From NCBI RefSeq assembly GCF_000215705.1, contig NC_015677.1:570001-634000 (forward strand): a stretch of 64,000 nucleotides of DNA, given 5' to 3'. How positions within the stretch are numbered: position 1 is the stretch's first letter; the number at the start of each line of letters is the position of its first letter. A program made the position numbers and the translations under genes. The notes under the pieces were generated by a model. The model did not search any database, was not told the origin of the DNA, and worked only from the letters and a program-made list of their open reading frames with translations. This stretch comes from Ramlibacter tataouinensis TTB310. GTDB lineage: Bacteria; Pseudomonadota; Gammaproteobacteria; Burkholderiales; Burkholderiaceae_C. This document shows positions 8,903 to 17,523 of the stretch, one piece after another.

Positions 8903-9556
8903 ATGTCCGCTCCGCCCGCCACCCGGCCGACCTCGCTGATCGTGCCCATCCGCTCGCTCGGGCCCGGTCACCGCGATCGCATTCGCACGCATCTGCTGGC
9001 GCTGGAGGGCGAGGATCGTTACCTGCGCTTCGGCTATGCCGCCAACGACGAGCAGATCAACCGCTACGTGGACGGCCTGGACTTCGAGCGCGACGAGATC
9101 TTCGGCATCTACAACCGCCGGCTGGAACTGATCGCCATGGCCCACCTGGCGTTCTCGCACGGTGCCCACGCCGGCACGGCCGAGTTTGGTGTCTCGGTGC
9201 TGCGCAAGGCGCGCGGCCGCGGCTACGGCAGCCGGCTGTTCGAGCGGGCCGTCATGCACGCGCGCAACGAAGGGGTGGATGTGCTCTACATCCACGCGCT
9301 GACCGAGAACACCGCCATGCTGCGCATCGCGGCCAAGGCCGGCGCCGTGCTGGAGCGCGAAGGCTCCGAGACCGAGGCGCACCTGCGCCTGCCGCCCGCC
9401 ACGCTGGACAGCCGCGTCAGCGAGCTGGTGGAAGAGCAGCTGGCCCAGACCGACTACCGCCTCAAGGTGCAGGCCAAGGGCTGGGCCGACTTCCTCGCCG
9501 GGCTGCAGGAGGTGCGGCAGGGCGTGCGCGACAGCCGCGGCAAGTCCGGGCGCTGA
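8903..9556 (+). CDS. GNAT-family N-acetyltransferase
   Basis: The 217-aa protein has a GNAT acetyl-CoA-binding region at about residues 92-105 (VLRKARGRGYGSRLF), preceded by FGVSVL and followed by NTAMLRIAAKAGA. These are the usual motif A and B segments. The N-terminal part contains LEGEDRYLRFGYAAND, which is common in stand-alone bacterial GNATs of unknown substrate. The tail of about 60 residues after the fold is mostly polar. The start has TTGGAG at a good distance. A perfect palindrome lies 62 bp upstream. It cannot be assigned to a specific acceptor. Confidence 0.85.
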   Translation: MSAPPATRPTSLIVPIRSLGPGHRDRIRTHLLALEGEDRYLRFGYAANDEQINRYVDGLDFERDEIFGIYNRRLELIAMAHLAFSHGAHAGTAEFGVSVLRKARGRGYGSRLFERAVMHARNEGVDVLYIHALTENTAMLRIAAKAGAVLEREGSETEAHLRLPPATLDSRVSELVEEQLAQTDYRLKVQAKGWADFLAGLQEVRQGVRDSRGKSGR

Positions 9557-9661
9557 AGCCGCTGCCGGGGCCCTGTGCCTCCCGCTTGCCCCTGAGCCAG
9601 GGCGACATTCGATTGGGCTATCCTATCGCTCCCCCATTACCGCACGTCCTGCCCCACGGCT

Positions 9662-10552
9662 GTGTCCGACCCGCACCCTGCGCGCGCTTCCCCGGAAAAG
9701 GAAGACAAGCGCACTTTCCTGCAAAAGCTCGCTGAATTCATCCACCCCGGGCCGGATTCCCGGGCCGAGCTGATCGAAACACTGGCCGATGCGGAGGACA
9801 ACGACGTCATCGGCGCCGAATCCCGGGTGATGCTCGAGGGCGTCATCCGCATGGCGGACCTCACCGCCGGCGACGTGATGGTCGCCGCGCCGCGGATGGA
9901 CGTCATCAACATCGACTCGCCCTACGACGAGATCCTCAACGTGGTGATCGACACCGCGCACTCGCGCTTCCCGGTGTACGAGGGCGACCGCGAGAACATC
10001 ATCGGCATCCTGCTGGCCAAGGACCTGCTCAAGCTGCAGCGCGCGCCGGAGCTGAACATCCGGGCTTTGCTGCGGCCGGCCGCCTTCGTTCCGGAAAGCA
10101 AGGGCCTCAACGACCTGCTGCGCGAGTTCCGCGGCAACCGCAACCACCTGGCCGTGGTGATCGACGAGTTCGGCCGCATCGCCGGGCTGATCACCATCGA
10201 GGACGTGCTGGAACAGATCGTCGGGGAGATCGAGGACGAGTTCGACATCGCCGAGGACGAGGGCGACATCTTCGCCCTGGCCGACCGGACCTACCGGGTC
10301 AGCGGCGACACGGCCGTGGAGCGCGTGGCCGAGGCTTTCGGCGTCACGCTGGCGCCCAGCCAGGGCAGCGATGGCGAGCACAAGTTCGAGACCATCGGCG
10401 GCCTGGTCGCGCACGAGATGGGCCACGTGCCCAAGCGGGGCGAGTTCCTCACGCTGGCCGGCCTGAACTTCGTGGTGCTGCACACCAAGGGCGGCGCCGT
10501 GCGCTGGTTCAAGGTGGCGCCGGCCACCGAGACCGACGACAACACCGGTTGA
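9662..10552 (+). CDS. corC: CorC/HlyC-family transporter-associated protein with CBS pair
   Basis: The 296-aa cytosolic protein has two CBS domains (about 68-195) and a C-terminal CorC_HlyC domain (about 205-285). Key runs are [29 protein letters not shown] and [29 protein letters not shown]. CorC-type proteins are linked to magnesium/cobalt efflux and, in many Gram-negatives, sit next to lnt as here. The start is GTG. The stop shares bases with the lnt start in TGATG, so the two genes are probably translationally coupled. Confidence 0.92.
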   Translation: MSDPHPARASPEKEDKRTFLQKLAEFIHPGPDSRAELIETLADAEDNDVIGAESRVMLEGVIRMADLTAGDVMVAAPRMDVINIDSPYDEILNVVIDTAHSRFPVYEGDRENIIGILLAKDLLKLQRAPELNIRALLRPAAFVPESKGLNDLLREFRGNRNHLAVVIDEFGRIAGLITIEDVLEQIVGEIEDEFDIAEDEGDIFALADRTYRVSGDTAVERVAEAFGVTLAPSQGSDGEHKFETIGGLVAHEMGHVPKRGEFLTLAGLNFVVLHTKGGAVRWFKVAPATETDDNTG

Positions 10553-12150
10553 TGGCTCCCCCCCGAAGCGGCCTGCGGCCACCACTGGAATGGCGGCATC
10601 TGGGCCTGGCGGTCTTCGCGGGCCTGGCGCAGGCGGTGTCCATCGCGGCGCCCTGGAACGGGCAGCCGCTGTGGTGGCTGCAGATCCTCTCGCTGGCCAT
10701 GCTGGCCGGCCTGCTGCAGCGCCAGCCTTCGTGGCGGCGTGCGGGCCTGGTGGGCTGGACGTTTGCCATCGCCTGGCTGGCCGGCACCTGGTGGTGGCTG
10801 TTCATCTCCATGCATGTGTACGGCGGGCTGGCGGCGCCGCTGGCCGTGGTCGCGGTGCTGGGGCTGGCCGCTTTCCTGGGCAGCTACTACGCCGCCGCCG
10901 GCGCGGCCTTCTGGGCCCTGGCCCGCGGAGGGACCGGCGCGGGCGCCATCGTGTTCGGCGCCCTCTGGCTGCTGGCGGAGCTGATGCGCGGCACCTGGTT
11001 CACCGGCTTTCCCTGGGGCGCCGGCGGCTATGCCCACGTGGACGGGCCGCTGGCCGCGCTCGCGCCCTGGGTGGGCGCATACGGCATCGCCTTTGTCGCG
11101 GCAGCCCTGGCGGCCGCGCTGGCCGGCCTGACGCTGCGCCCCGGCCGCGTCGCTGCCGCGGCGCTGGGTGCCGGCGCGCTGGCCCTGGTGGGCGCCGCCC
11201 ACCTGCGGCCGCCTGCGGAGGGGACGGCGGCAGGCGCGCCGCTGTCGGTGGCCCTGCTCCAGGGCAACATCCCCCAGGACGAGAAATTCCAGGGCGGCAC
11301 CGGCATCCCCGTGGCGCTGGACTGGTACGGCGCCCAGCTGCGGGACAGCCGCGCCAGCCTGGTGGTGGCGCCGGAGACTGCCATCCCGCTGCTGCCCGAG
11401 CAGCTCCCCGAGGGCTACCTGGGCGCGCTGGCGAAGGACGTGGTGGACGACGGGCGGGCGGCGCTGATCGGCATTCCCCTGGGCAATTTCCAGCAGGGCT
11501 ACACCAACTCCGTCATCGGCCTGAAGCCCCAGGCCCCGGTCTACCGCTTCGACAAGCACCACCTGGTGCCCTTCGGCGAGTTCATCCCGCCGCTGTTCCG
11601 CTGGTTCACCGACCTGATGAACATCCCCCTGGGCGATTTCAATCGCGGCGCCGTCGGCCAGCCCTCGTTCGCGTGGCAGGGCCAGCGCCTGGCGCCCAAC
11701 ATCTGCTACGAGGACCTGTTCGGCGAGGAACTGGGTGCGCGCTTCGCCGACCCGGCGACCGCGCCCACCATCTTCGTCAACGTCAGCAACATCGCCTGGT
11801 TCGGCAACACGGTGGCCATCGACCAGCACCTGCAGATCAGCCGCATGCGCGCCCTGGAGTTCCGCCGGCCCGTGGTCCGGGCCACCAACACCGGCGCCAC
11901 GGCCGTCATCGACCACCGGGGCGTGGTGACGCACCGGCTCCAACGCCACACCCGCGGCGTGCTCGGCGCGCAGGTGGAGGGCCGCCAGGGCCTGACGCCC
12001 TTTGCGCGATGGATCGCGGCGGCCGGGCTGTGGCCTTACTGGATGCTTGGTGTTGCTATTGTTTTGATAGCTTCCGGCGCCCGCCGGCTCCGGGCTGCGC
12101 CGCGGGAAATGCCGCTGCAACCGCGGCGGACGCAGGGCCGTGCCCCGTAA
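10552..12150 (+). CDS. lnt: Apolipoprotein N-acyltransferase
   Basis: The 532-aa inner-membrane enzyme adds the third acyl chain to bacterial lipoproteins. The first about 220 residues hold six or so hydrophobic segments. The nitrilase-type periplasmic domain follows with the catalytic triad Glu275 (APETAIP), Lys335 ([11 protein letters not shown]) and Cys385 (NICYEDLF), close to E. coli Lnt E267/K335/C387. It starts within the corC stop (TGATG). It heads the envelope part of the run that continues with glyQ. A hydrophobic segment near residues 490-510 is probably the last membrane helix. Confidence 0.95.
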   Translation: MAPPRSGLRPPLEWRHLGLAVFAGLAQAVSIAAPWNGQPLWWLQILSLAMLAGLLQRQPSWRRAGLVGWTFAIAWLAGTWWWLFISMHVYGGLAAPLAVVAVLGLAAFLGSYYAAAGAAFWALARGGTGAGAIVFGALWLLAELMRGTWFTGFPWGAGGYAHVDGPLAALAPWVGAYGIAFVAAALAAALAGLTLRPGRVAAAALGAGALALVGAAHLRPPAEGTAAGAPLSVALLQGNIPQDEKFQGGTGIPVALDWYGAQLRDSRASLVVAPETAIPLLPEQLPEGYLGALAKDVVDDGRAALIGIPLGNFQQGYTNSVIGLKPQAPVYRFDKHHLVPFGEFIPPLFRWFTDLMNIPLGDFNRGAVGQPSFAWQGQRLAPNICYEDLFGEELGARFADPATAPTIFVNVSNIAWFGNTVAIDQHLQISRMRALEFRRPVVRATNTGATAVIDHRGVVTHRLQRHTRGVLGAQVEGRQGLTPFARWIAAAGLWPYWMLGVAIVLIASGARRLRAAPREMPLQPRRTQGRAP

Positions 12151-12161
12151 AATCGCGGGCC

Positions 12162-13082
12162 ATGCTCACCTTCCAGCAAATCATCCTCAAGCTGCAGTCG
12201 TACTGGGACGCGCAGGGCTGCGCGCTGCTGCAGCCGTACGACATGGAGGTCGGCGCCGGCACCTCGCACACCGCCACCTTCCTGCGCGCGCTGGGGCCCG
12301 AGCCCTGGAAGGCCGCCTACGTGCAGCCCAGCCGCCGGCCCAAGGACGGCCGCTACGGCGAGAACCCCAACCGCCTGCAGCACTACTACCAGTACCAGGT
12401 GGTGCTCAAGCCCGCGCCGGCCAACATCCTGGAGCTGTACCTGGGGTCGCTGGAGGCGCTGGGGTTCGACCTGAAGAAGAACGACATCCGCTTCGTCGAG
12501 GACGACTGGGAGAACCCGACGCTGGGCGCCTGGGGCCTGGGCTGGGAGGTCTGGCTCAATGGCATGGAGGTCACGCAGTTCACCTACTTCCAGCAGGTCG
12601 GCGGCATCGACTGCAAGCCCATCACCGGCGAGATCACCTACGGCCTGGAGCGGCTGGCGATGTACCTGCAGGGCGTGGAGAACGTGTACGACCTGACCTG
12701 GACCCAGGGACCTGATGGAACGAAGTTGAGTTATGGCGACGTCTACCTGCAAAACGAGAAGGAGCAATCGGCCTACAACTTCGAGCACAGCGACGCCGAG
12801 TTCCTGTTCACCGCCTTCGCCGCCCACGAGCGCCAGGCCAAGCACCTGGTGGAGCGGCAGCTCGCGCTGCCGGCCTACGAGCAGGTGCTCAAGGCAGCGC
12901 ACAGCTTCAACCTGCTGGACGCGCGGGGCGCCATCAGCGTGACCGAACGGGCGGCCTACATCGGGCGCATCCGCAACCTGGCCCGCAGCGTGGCCCAGAG
13001 CTACTACGACAGCCGCGAGCGGCTGGGCTTTCCCATGGCGCCCGCGGAGTGGGTGGCGCAGCTGCAGAAGAAGGCTGCCTGA
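12162..13082 (+). CDS. glyQ: Glycyl-tRNA synthetase alpha subunit
   Basis: The 306-aa protein is the catalytic alpha chain of the alpha2beta2 bacterial glycyl-tRNA synthetase, which charges tRNA-Gly. The family start [15 protein letters not shown] is followed by [20 protein letters not shown] and the [19 protein letters not shown] block, which are nearly invariant in GlyQ. It follows lnt by 11 bp and precedes glyS by 5 bp, the standard alpha-beta gene order. The much longer open frame upstream is an artefact of GC-rich codon bias. Confidence 0.97.
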   Translation: MLTFQQIILKLQSYWDAQGCALLQPYDMEVGAGTSHTATFLRALGPEPWKAAYVQPSRRPKDGRYGENPNRLQHYYQYQVVLKPAPANILELYLGSLEALGFDLKKNDIRFVEDDWENPTLGAWGLGWEVWLNGMEVTQFTYFQQVGGIDCKPITGEITYGLERLAMYLQGVENVYDLTWTQGPDGTKLSYGDVYLQNEKEQSAYNFEHSDAEFLFTAFAAHERQAKHLVERQLALPAYEQVLKAAHSFNLLDARGAISVTERAAYIGRIRNLARSVAQSYYDSRERLGFPMAPAEWVAQLQKKAA

Positions 13083-13087
13083 GCACC

Positions 13088-15199
13088 ATGACCGACAAGA
13101 ACAAGAACCTGCTCGTCGAACTGTTCGTCGAGGAGCTGCCGCCCAGGGCATTGAAGAAGCTGGGCCAGGCGTTCGGCGCCACGCTGCTGGAGCAGCTGCA
13201 GGCCCAGGGCCTGGCCGCGGCCGCCTCCAGGCTCACGCCCTTCGCCTCGCCGCGCCGCCTGGCGGCGCACATCACGGCCGTCGCGCCGCAGGCGGCGGAC
13301 AAGGCGGTGTCGCAGAAGCTGATGCCGGTGAGCGTCGGCCTGGACGCGGCCGGGCAGCCGACGCCGGCGCTGCTGAAGAAGCTGCAGTCGCTGGGCGCCG
13401 ACGCGTCGGCCGTCGCCGGCCTCAAGCGCGCGCCCGACGGCAAGGCGCAGGCGCTGTTCTACGAAAGCCAGGTCCGCGGCGCCACCCTGGCCGAGGGCCT
13501 GCAGAAGGCCCTGGCGGAAGCCATCGCCAGGCTGCCCATCCCCAAGGTGATGACCTACCAGCTGGCCGACGGCTGGACCGACGTGAAGTTCGTGCGGCCC
13601 GCCCATGCGCTGGTGGCCCTGCATGGCGCCGAGGTGGTGCCGGTGCGCGCGCTGGGCCTGGCGGCCGGCGACGAAACGCGTGGCCACCGCTTCGAGGCGG
13701 CGTCGGCCACGGTGAAGATCGCCCATGCCGACGAGTACGCGGCCACGCTGGCGCGCGACGGCGCGGTGATCGCCGGTTTCGACGACCGCAAGGCCGAGAT
13801 CGCGCGGCAGCTGGCCGCCGCGGCCGCCCGGGTGGGCGGCGGCGTGCGTCCCATCGAGGACGAGGCGCTGCTGGACGAGGTCACGGCGCTGGTCGAGCGG
13901 CCCAACGTGCTGCTGTGCCAGTTCGAGCGCGAGTTCCTGGAGGTGCCGCAGGAATGCCTGATCCTGACCATGAAGGCCAACCAGAAGTACTTCCCGCTGC
14001 TCCAGGCTTCGGGCCAGCTGACCCACCAGTTCCTGGTGGTGAGCAACATCCGGCCCGAGGACCCGAGCGCCGTCGTCGGCGGCAACGAGCGCGTGGTGCG
14101 CCCGCGCCTGGCCGACGCCAAGTTCTTCTTCGACCAGGACCGCAAGAAGCCGCTGGCCTCGCGCATCGAGGCCCTGGCCAAGGTGGTCTACCACAACAAG
14201 CTGGGCACGCAGGGCGAGCGCATGGCGCGTGTGCGCGAACTGGCCGGCGTCATCGCAAACGCGCTTGATCCCGCGCTGGTCGCGAATGTGCAGAAGGCGG
14301 CCGAGCTCGCCAAGGCCGACCTGCTGACCGACATGGTGGGCGAGTTCCCCGAGCTGCAGGGCACCATGGGCCGCTACTACGCGCTGGCCGACGGCCTGCC
14401 GGCGGAGATCGCCGACGCCATCGAGGACCACTACAAGCCCCGCTTCGCCGGCGACAGCCTGCCGCGGGGCCGCGTCGGCCTGGCGGTGGCCCTGGCCGAC
14501 AAGCTGGAGACGCTGGCCGGCCTGTTCGCCATCGGCCAGCTGCCCACCGGCGACAAGGACCCGTTCGCGCTGCGCCGCCATGCTCTGGGGCTGGTGCGGA
14601 TGCTGATGGAGCAGGACCTGCCGCTGCCGCTGGGCGAGCTGCTGGACCGGGCCGTGGCGCTGTTCCCGCAGGCCGCGCCGGCGACCCGCCAGCTGCTGGC
14701 CGACTTCATCTACGAGCGCCTGGCCGGCCTGCTGCGCGAGCAGGGCTACAGCGCGCAGGAGGTGGACGCGGTGCTGGCGCTGCAGCCGCAGCGCCTGGGC
14801 GAGGTGGCCCGGCGGCTGGCCGCGGTGCGCGCCTTCGCCGCGCTGCCCGAGGCGCCGGCGCTGGCCGCGGCCAACAAGCGCATCGCCAACATCCTGCGAA
14901 AGGCCGAGGGCGCGGTCGACGCGAGCGTGCGCGAAGGCCTGCTGAAGGAGGACGCCGAGAAGGCCTTGTACATCGCCACGCGCGAGCTGGCGCCCGCGGC
15001 CGGCGGCAAGTTCGACTCCGGCGACTACACCGGCTCGCTGCAGACCCTGGCCGCCCTGCGCGGCCCGGTCGACGCCTTTTTCGACGGCGTGATGGTCAAC
15101 GCGGAGGAGGCGGATCTGCGCGCCAACCGCCTGGGCCTGCTGGCCACGCTGCACCAGGCGATGAACCGGGTCGCGGACTTGTCGCGGCTGGCCGCATGA
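13088..15199 (+). CDS. glyS: Glycyl-tRNA synthetase beta subunit
   Basis: The 703-aa beta subunit contributes tRNA binding and assembly of the glycyl-tRNA synthetase tetramer. The N-terminal LLVELFVEELPPRALK is the family signature. The central ECLILTMKANQKYFPL and the LAGLFAIGQLPTGDKDPFALRRHALG block are intact, as is the C-terminal anticodon-binding-like region ending at DLSRLAA. It is 5 bp after glyQ. Its last four bases (ATGA) contain the gmhB start codon, so gmhB is probably translationally coupled. Confidence 0.97.
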   Translation: MTDKNKNLLVELFVEELPPRALKKLGQAFGATLLEQLQAQGLAAAASRLTPFASPRRLAAHITAVAPQAADKAVSQKLMPVSVGLDAAGQPTPALLKKLQSLGADASAVAGLKRAPDGKAQALFYESQVRGATLAEGLQKALAEAIARLPIPKVMTYQLADGWTDVKFVRPAHALVALHGAEVVPVRALGLAAGDETRGHRFEAASATVKIAHADEYAATLARDGAVIAGFDDRKAEIARQLAAAAARVGGGVRPIEDEALLDEVTALVERPNVLLCQFEREFLEVPQECLILTMKANQKYFPLLQASGQLTHQFLVVSNIRPEDPSAVVGGNERVVRPRLADAKFFFDQDRKKPLASRIEALAKVVYHNKLGTQGERMARVRELAGVIANALDPALVANVQKAAELAKADLLTDMVGEFPELQGTMGRYYALADGLPAEIADAIEDHYKPRFAGDSLPRGRVGLAVALADKLETLAGLFAIGQLPTGDKDPFALRRHALGLVRMLMEQDLPLPLGELLDRAVALFPQAAPATRQLLADFIYERLAGLLREQGYSAQEVDAVLALQPQRLGEVARRLAAVRAFAALPEAPALAAANKRIANILRKAEGAVDASVREGLLKEDAEKALYIATRELAPAAGGKFDSGDYTGSLQTLAALRGPVDAFFDGVMVNAEEADLRANRLGLLATLHQAMNRVADLSRLAA

Positions 15200-15753
15200 A
15201 ACTCGTCATCCTCGACCGCGACGGCACGATCAACGCCGACAGCGACGAGTTCGTCAAGTCGCCCGAGGAATGGCAGCCGCTGCCCGGCGCGCTGGAGGCG
15301 ATCGCACGGCTCAACCACGCGGGCTGGCACGTGGCCATCGCCTCCAACCAGTCGGGCCTGGGCCGCGGCCTGTTCGACGTGGCCCAGCTCAACGCCATGC
15401 ACGCCAAGATGCACAAGCTGCTGGCGGCGCACGGCGGGCGCATCGACGCGGTCTTCTACTGCCCGCACACGCCGGACGACCACTGCCACTGCCGCAAGCC
15501 GCTGCCCGGGCTGTTCGAGCAGATCGGCGAGCGCTTCGGCGTCGAGCTCAAGGGCACGCCGGCGGTCGGCGACAGCTTGCGCGACGTGCAGGCCGGCGCC
15601 GCCGTCGGCTGCGAGCCCCACCTGGTGCTCAGCGGTAAGGGCGCGGAGTTCCGCGGCCGCCCGCTGCCCGACACCTTTCCGCCCGGCACCCGGGTCCACG
15701 AGGACCTGGCCGCTTTCGCCGAACACCTGATCTCCCGCCACGCCAAGGCCTGA
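15196..15753 (+). CDS. gmhB: D-glycero-beta-D-manno-heptose-1,7-bisphosphate 7-phosphatase
   Basis: The 185-aa HAD-family phosphatase works in ADP-heptose synthesis for the lipopolysaccharide inner core. The nucleophile and acid Asp7/Asp9 lie in DRDGTIN. A zinc site typical of GmhB is seen as Cys89, His91, Cys97 and Cys99 (CPHTPDDHCHC), and GDSLRDVQAG supplies the late metal Asp. It overlaps glyS by 4 bp. In Burkholderiales this gene commonly stands between glyS and an acyltransferase, as here. Confidence 0.93.
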   Translation: MKLVILDRDGTINADSDEFVKSPEEWQPLPGALEAIARLNHAGWHVAIASNQSGLGRGLFDVAQLNAMHAKMHKLLAAHGGRIDAVFYCPHTPDDHCHCRKPLPGLFEQIGERFGVELKGTPAVGDSLRDVQAGAAVGCEPHLVLSGKGAEFRGRPLPDTFPPGTRVHEDLAAFAEHLISRHAKA

Positions 15754-15790
15754 GCGGCGCAACCTTCCACATCCGTCCCGACACGCACCC

Positions 15791-16564
15791 ATGGCTTTCA
15801 TCCGTTCGACCCTGCACTTGCTCTGGATGCTGGTGACCGTGGTGCCCTGGGCCCTGGTCATGCTGGGGGCCTCCCTGCGCCTGCGCGGCGTCCCGCTGTA
15901 CTGGATGGCGGTGCGCTGGCTGTGCTGGGCCGTCGACGGCGCGCGCGTGCTGCTGGGCATCCAGGTGCGGGTCACCGGCATGGAGCACCTGCCGCAGGGC
16001 ACGACCAGCCCGGCCATCCTGCTGGTCAAGCACCAGTCCACGTTCGAGACCTTCCTGATGCCCACGCTGATGCCGCATCCGCTGGCCTACGTGTTCAAGC
16101 GCGAGCTGCTGTTCGTGCCGTTCTTCGGCTGGGCCATGGGCCGGCTGGACATGATCCACATCGACCGGCGCCAGCGCGCCCAGGCCTTCAACAAGGTGGT
16201 GGAGCAGGGCAAGCGCCTGCTGGACCAGGGCATCTGGATCATCATGTTCCCCGAAGGCACCCGCATCCCGCGCGGCCAGCAGGGCGTGTACAAATCCGGC
16301 GGCACCCGCCTGGCGGTGGAGACCGGCGCGCCGGTGGTGCCCATCGCCGTGACCTCGGCCCGGTGCTGGCCGCGCAAGGCCTTCCTCAAGCGCCCGGGCG
16401 TGGTCGACGTGTCCATCGGCAAACCCATCCCCAGCCAGGGCCGGCAACCCGAGGAACTGATGCGCGAAGTCGAGGCCTGGATCGAGGCCGAGATGCGGCG
16501 CCTGGACCCCGAGGCCTACTCCAAGACCCGTACCGATGCCCAGGTTTCTCCAGCTCGCCCTTGA
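15791..16564 (+). CDS. plsC: 1-acyl-sn-glycerol-3-phosphate acyltransferase-like protein
   Basis: The 257-aa membrane protein belongs to the LPLAT/AGPAT family, which acylates lysophosphatidic acid or similar lysophospholipids. Hydrophobic segments are at about 8-28 and 40-58. The acyltransferase box is KHQSTFETF (His81 to Glu86), an H-x4-E variant of the classical H-x4-D that also occurs in other betaproteobacterial members. The FPEGTR box is at 153-158. Its last 29 bases overlap the start of the M48-like gene in another frame. A second plsC elsewhere in the genome is possible, so the exact substrate is unsure. Confidence 0.87.
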   Translation: MAFIRSTLHLLWMLVTVVPWALVMLGASLRLRGVPLYWMAVRWLCWAVDGARVLLGIQVRVTGMEHLPQGTTSPAILLVKHQSTFETFLMPTLMPHPLAYVFKRELLFVPFFGWAMGRLDMIHIDRRQRAQAFNKVVEQGKRLLDQGIWIIMFPEGTRIPRGQQGVYKSGGTRLAVETGAPVVPIAVTSARCWPRKAFLKRPGVVDVSIGKPIPSQGRQPEELMREVEAWIEAEMRRLDPEAYSKTRTDAQVSPARP

Positions 16565-17453
16565 CCTGTTCGAGGCGGCGGTGCCGGCTGCGCAGCCTGC
16601 GCAGCCCGCCCCGCCCGCCGCCGCTGCCGCGCCGGCTTCGGCGACCGGCGAGCCTGCCGAAACGCTGGACAGCGTGCTCGAGCCCGAGCGCTTCGGCCAT
16701 CCGCGCGCCAACCGCCAGGCCGTGTTGGGCGACACCCGGGTGGCCTTCGAGCTGCGCCGCGCGCGCCGGCGCAACATCGGCTTCATGGTGGGCCCCGAGG
16801 GCCTTACCGTCACCGCGCCCAAGTGGGTGCCGCTGTACGAGATCGACGCGGCGGTGCGCAGCAAGGCCGGCTGGATCGTGCGCAAGCTGGGCGAGGCGCG
16901 CGAGCGCGCCGGCCGCATCGAGGCCGCCCGCATCGTCTGGCGCGACGGCGCCGCCTTTCCCTTCCTGGGCGAGCAGGTGATCGTGGTGCTGGACCCGAGC
17001 CATGGCTTCCACGAAGCCGGCGCCAGGCTCAACACCGACGGCCAGGCCCTGCCCGGCGTGCCGCGCCTGACGCTGCACGTGGGGCTGCCGCACCATGCCA
17101 CCCCGGAACAGGTCCGCGACGCGGTGCAGGCCTGGCTGATGCGCCAGGCCACGCGCCTGTTCACCGAGCGGCTGGACCATTTCGCGCCGCTGCTGGGCGT
17201 GCATTGGCGCAAGCTGAGTCTGAGCAACGCCGGCACGCGCTGGGGCACGGCGCATTCGGACGGCACCATCCGCCTCAACTGGCGCCTGATCCACTTCCGC
17301 CTGCCGGTGATCGACTACGTGGTGGCCCACGAGCTGAGCCACCTGCGGGTGATGGACCACAGCCCGCGCTTCTGGGACACGGTGCGCACCGTCGTGCCCG
17401 ACTACGCGCAGCTGCGCGGGCAGCTGAAGGACGAGGCGCTGCCTCCCTGGTGA
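16536..17453 (+). CDS. M48/YgjP-like zinc metallopeptidase (DUF45 type)
   Basis: The 305-aa protein ends in the WLM/YgjP-type fold. The zinc motif HELSH is at 265-269 with a probable third ligand at His275 (MDHSPRFW). Upstream is the family block RWGTAHSDGTIRLNWRLIH. The first about 45 residues are Ala/Pro-rich and low complexity. The start overlaps plsC by 29 bp, which suggests coupling. The family is widespread and poorly characterised, and no signal peptide is evident, so it is probably cytosolic. The substrate is unknown. Confidence 0.86.
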   Translation: MPRFLQLALDLFEAAVPAAQPAQPAPPAAAAAPASATGEPAETLDSVLEPERFGHPRANRQAVLGDTRVAFELRRARRRNIGFMVGPEGLTVTAPKWVPLYEIDAAVRSKAGWIVRKLGEARERAGRIEAARIVWRDGAAFPFLGEQVIVVLDPSHGFHEAGARLNTDGQALPGVPRLTLHVGLPHHATPEQVRDAVQAWLMRQATRLFTERLDHFAPLLGVHWRKLSLSNAGTRWGTAHSDGTIRLNWRLIHFRLPVIDYVVAHELSHLRVMDHSPRFWDTVRTVVPDYAQLRGQLKDEALPPW

Positions 17454-17523
17454 TGCCTCCCAGGCCCAAGACCCCGCATACACTCGAGCAGGGTCGAACA
17501 CCTCTGGGGGAAGGACGCACGAG

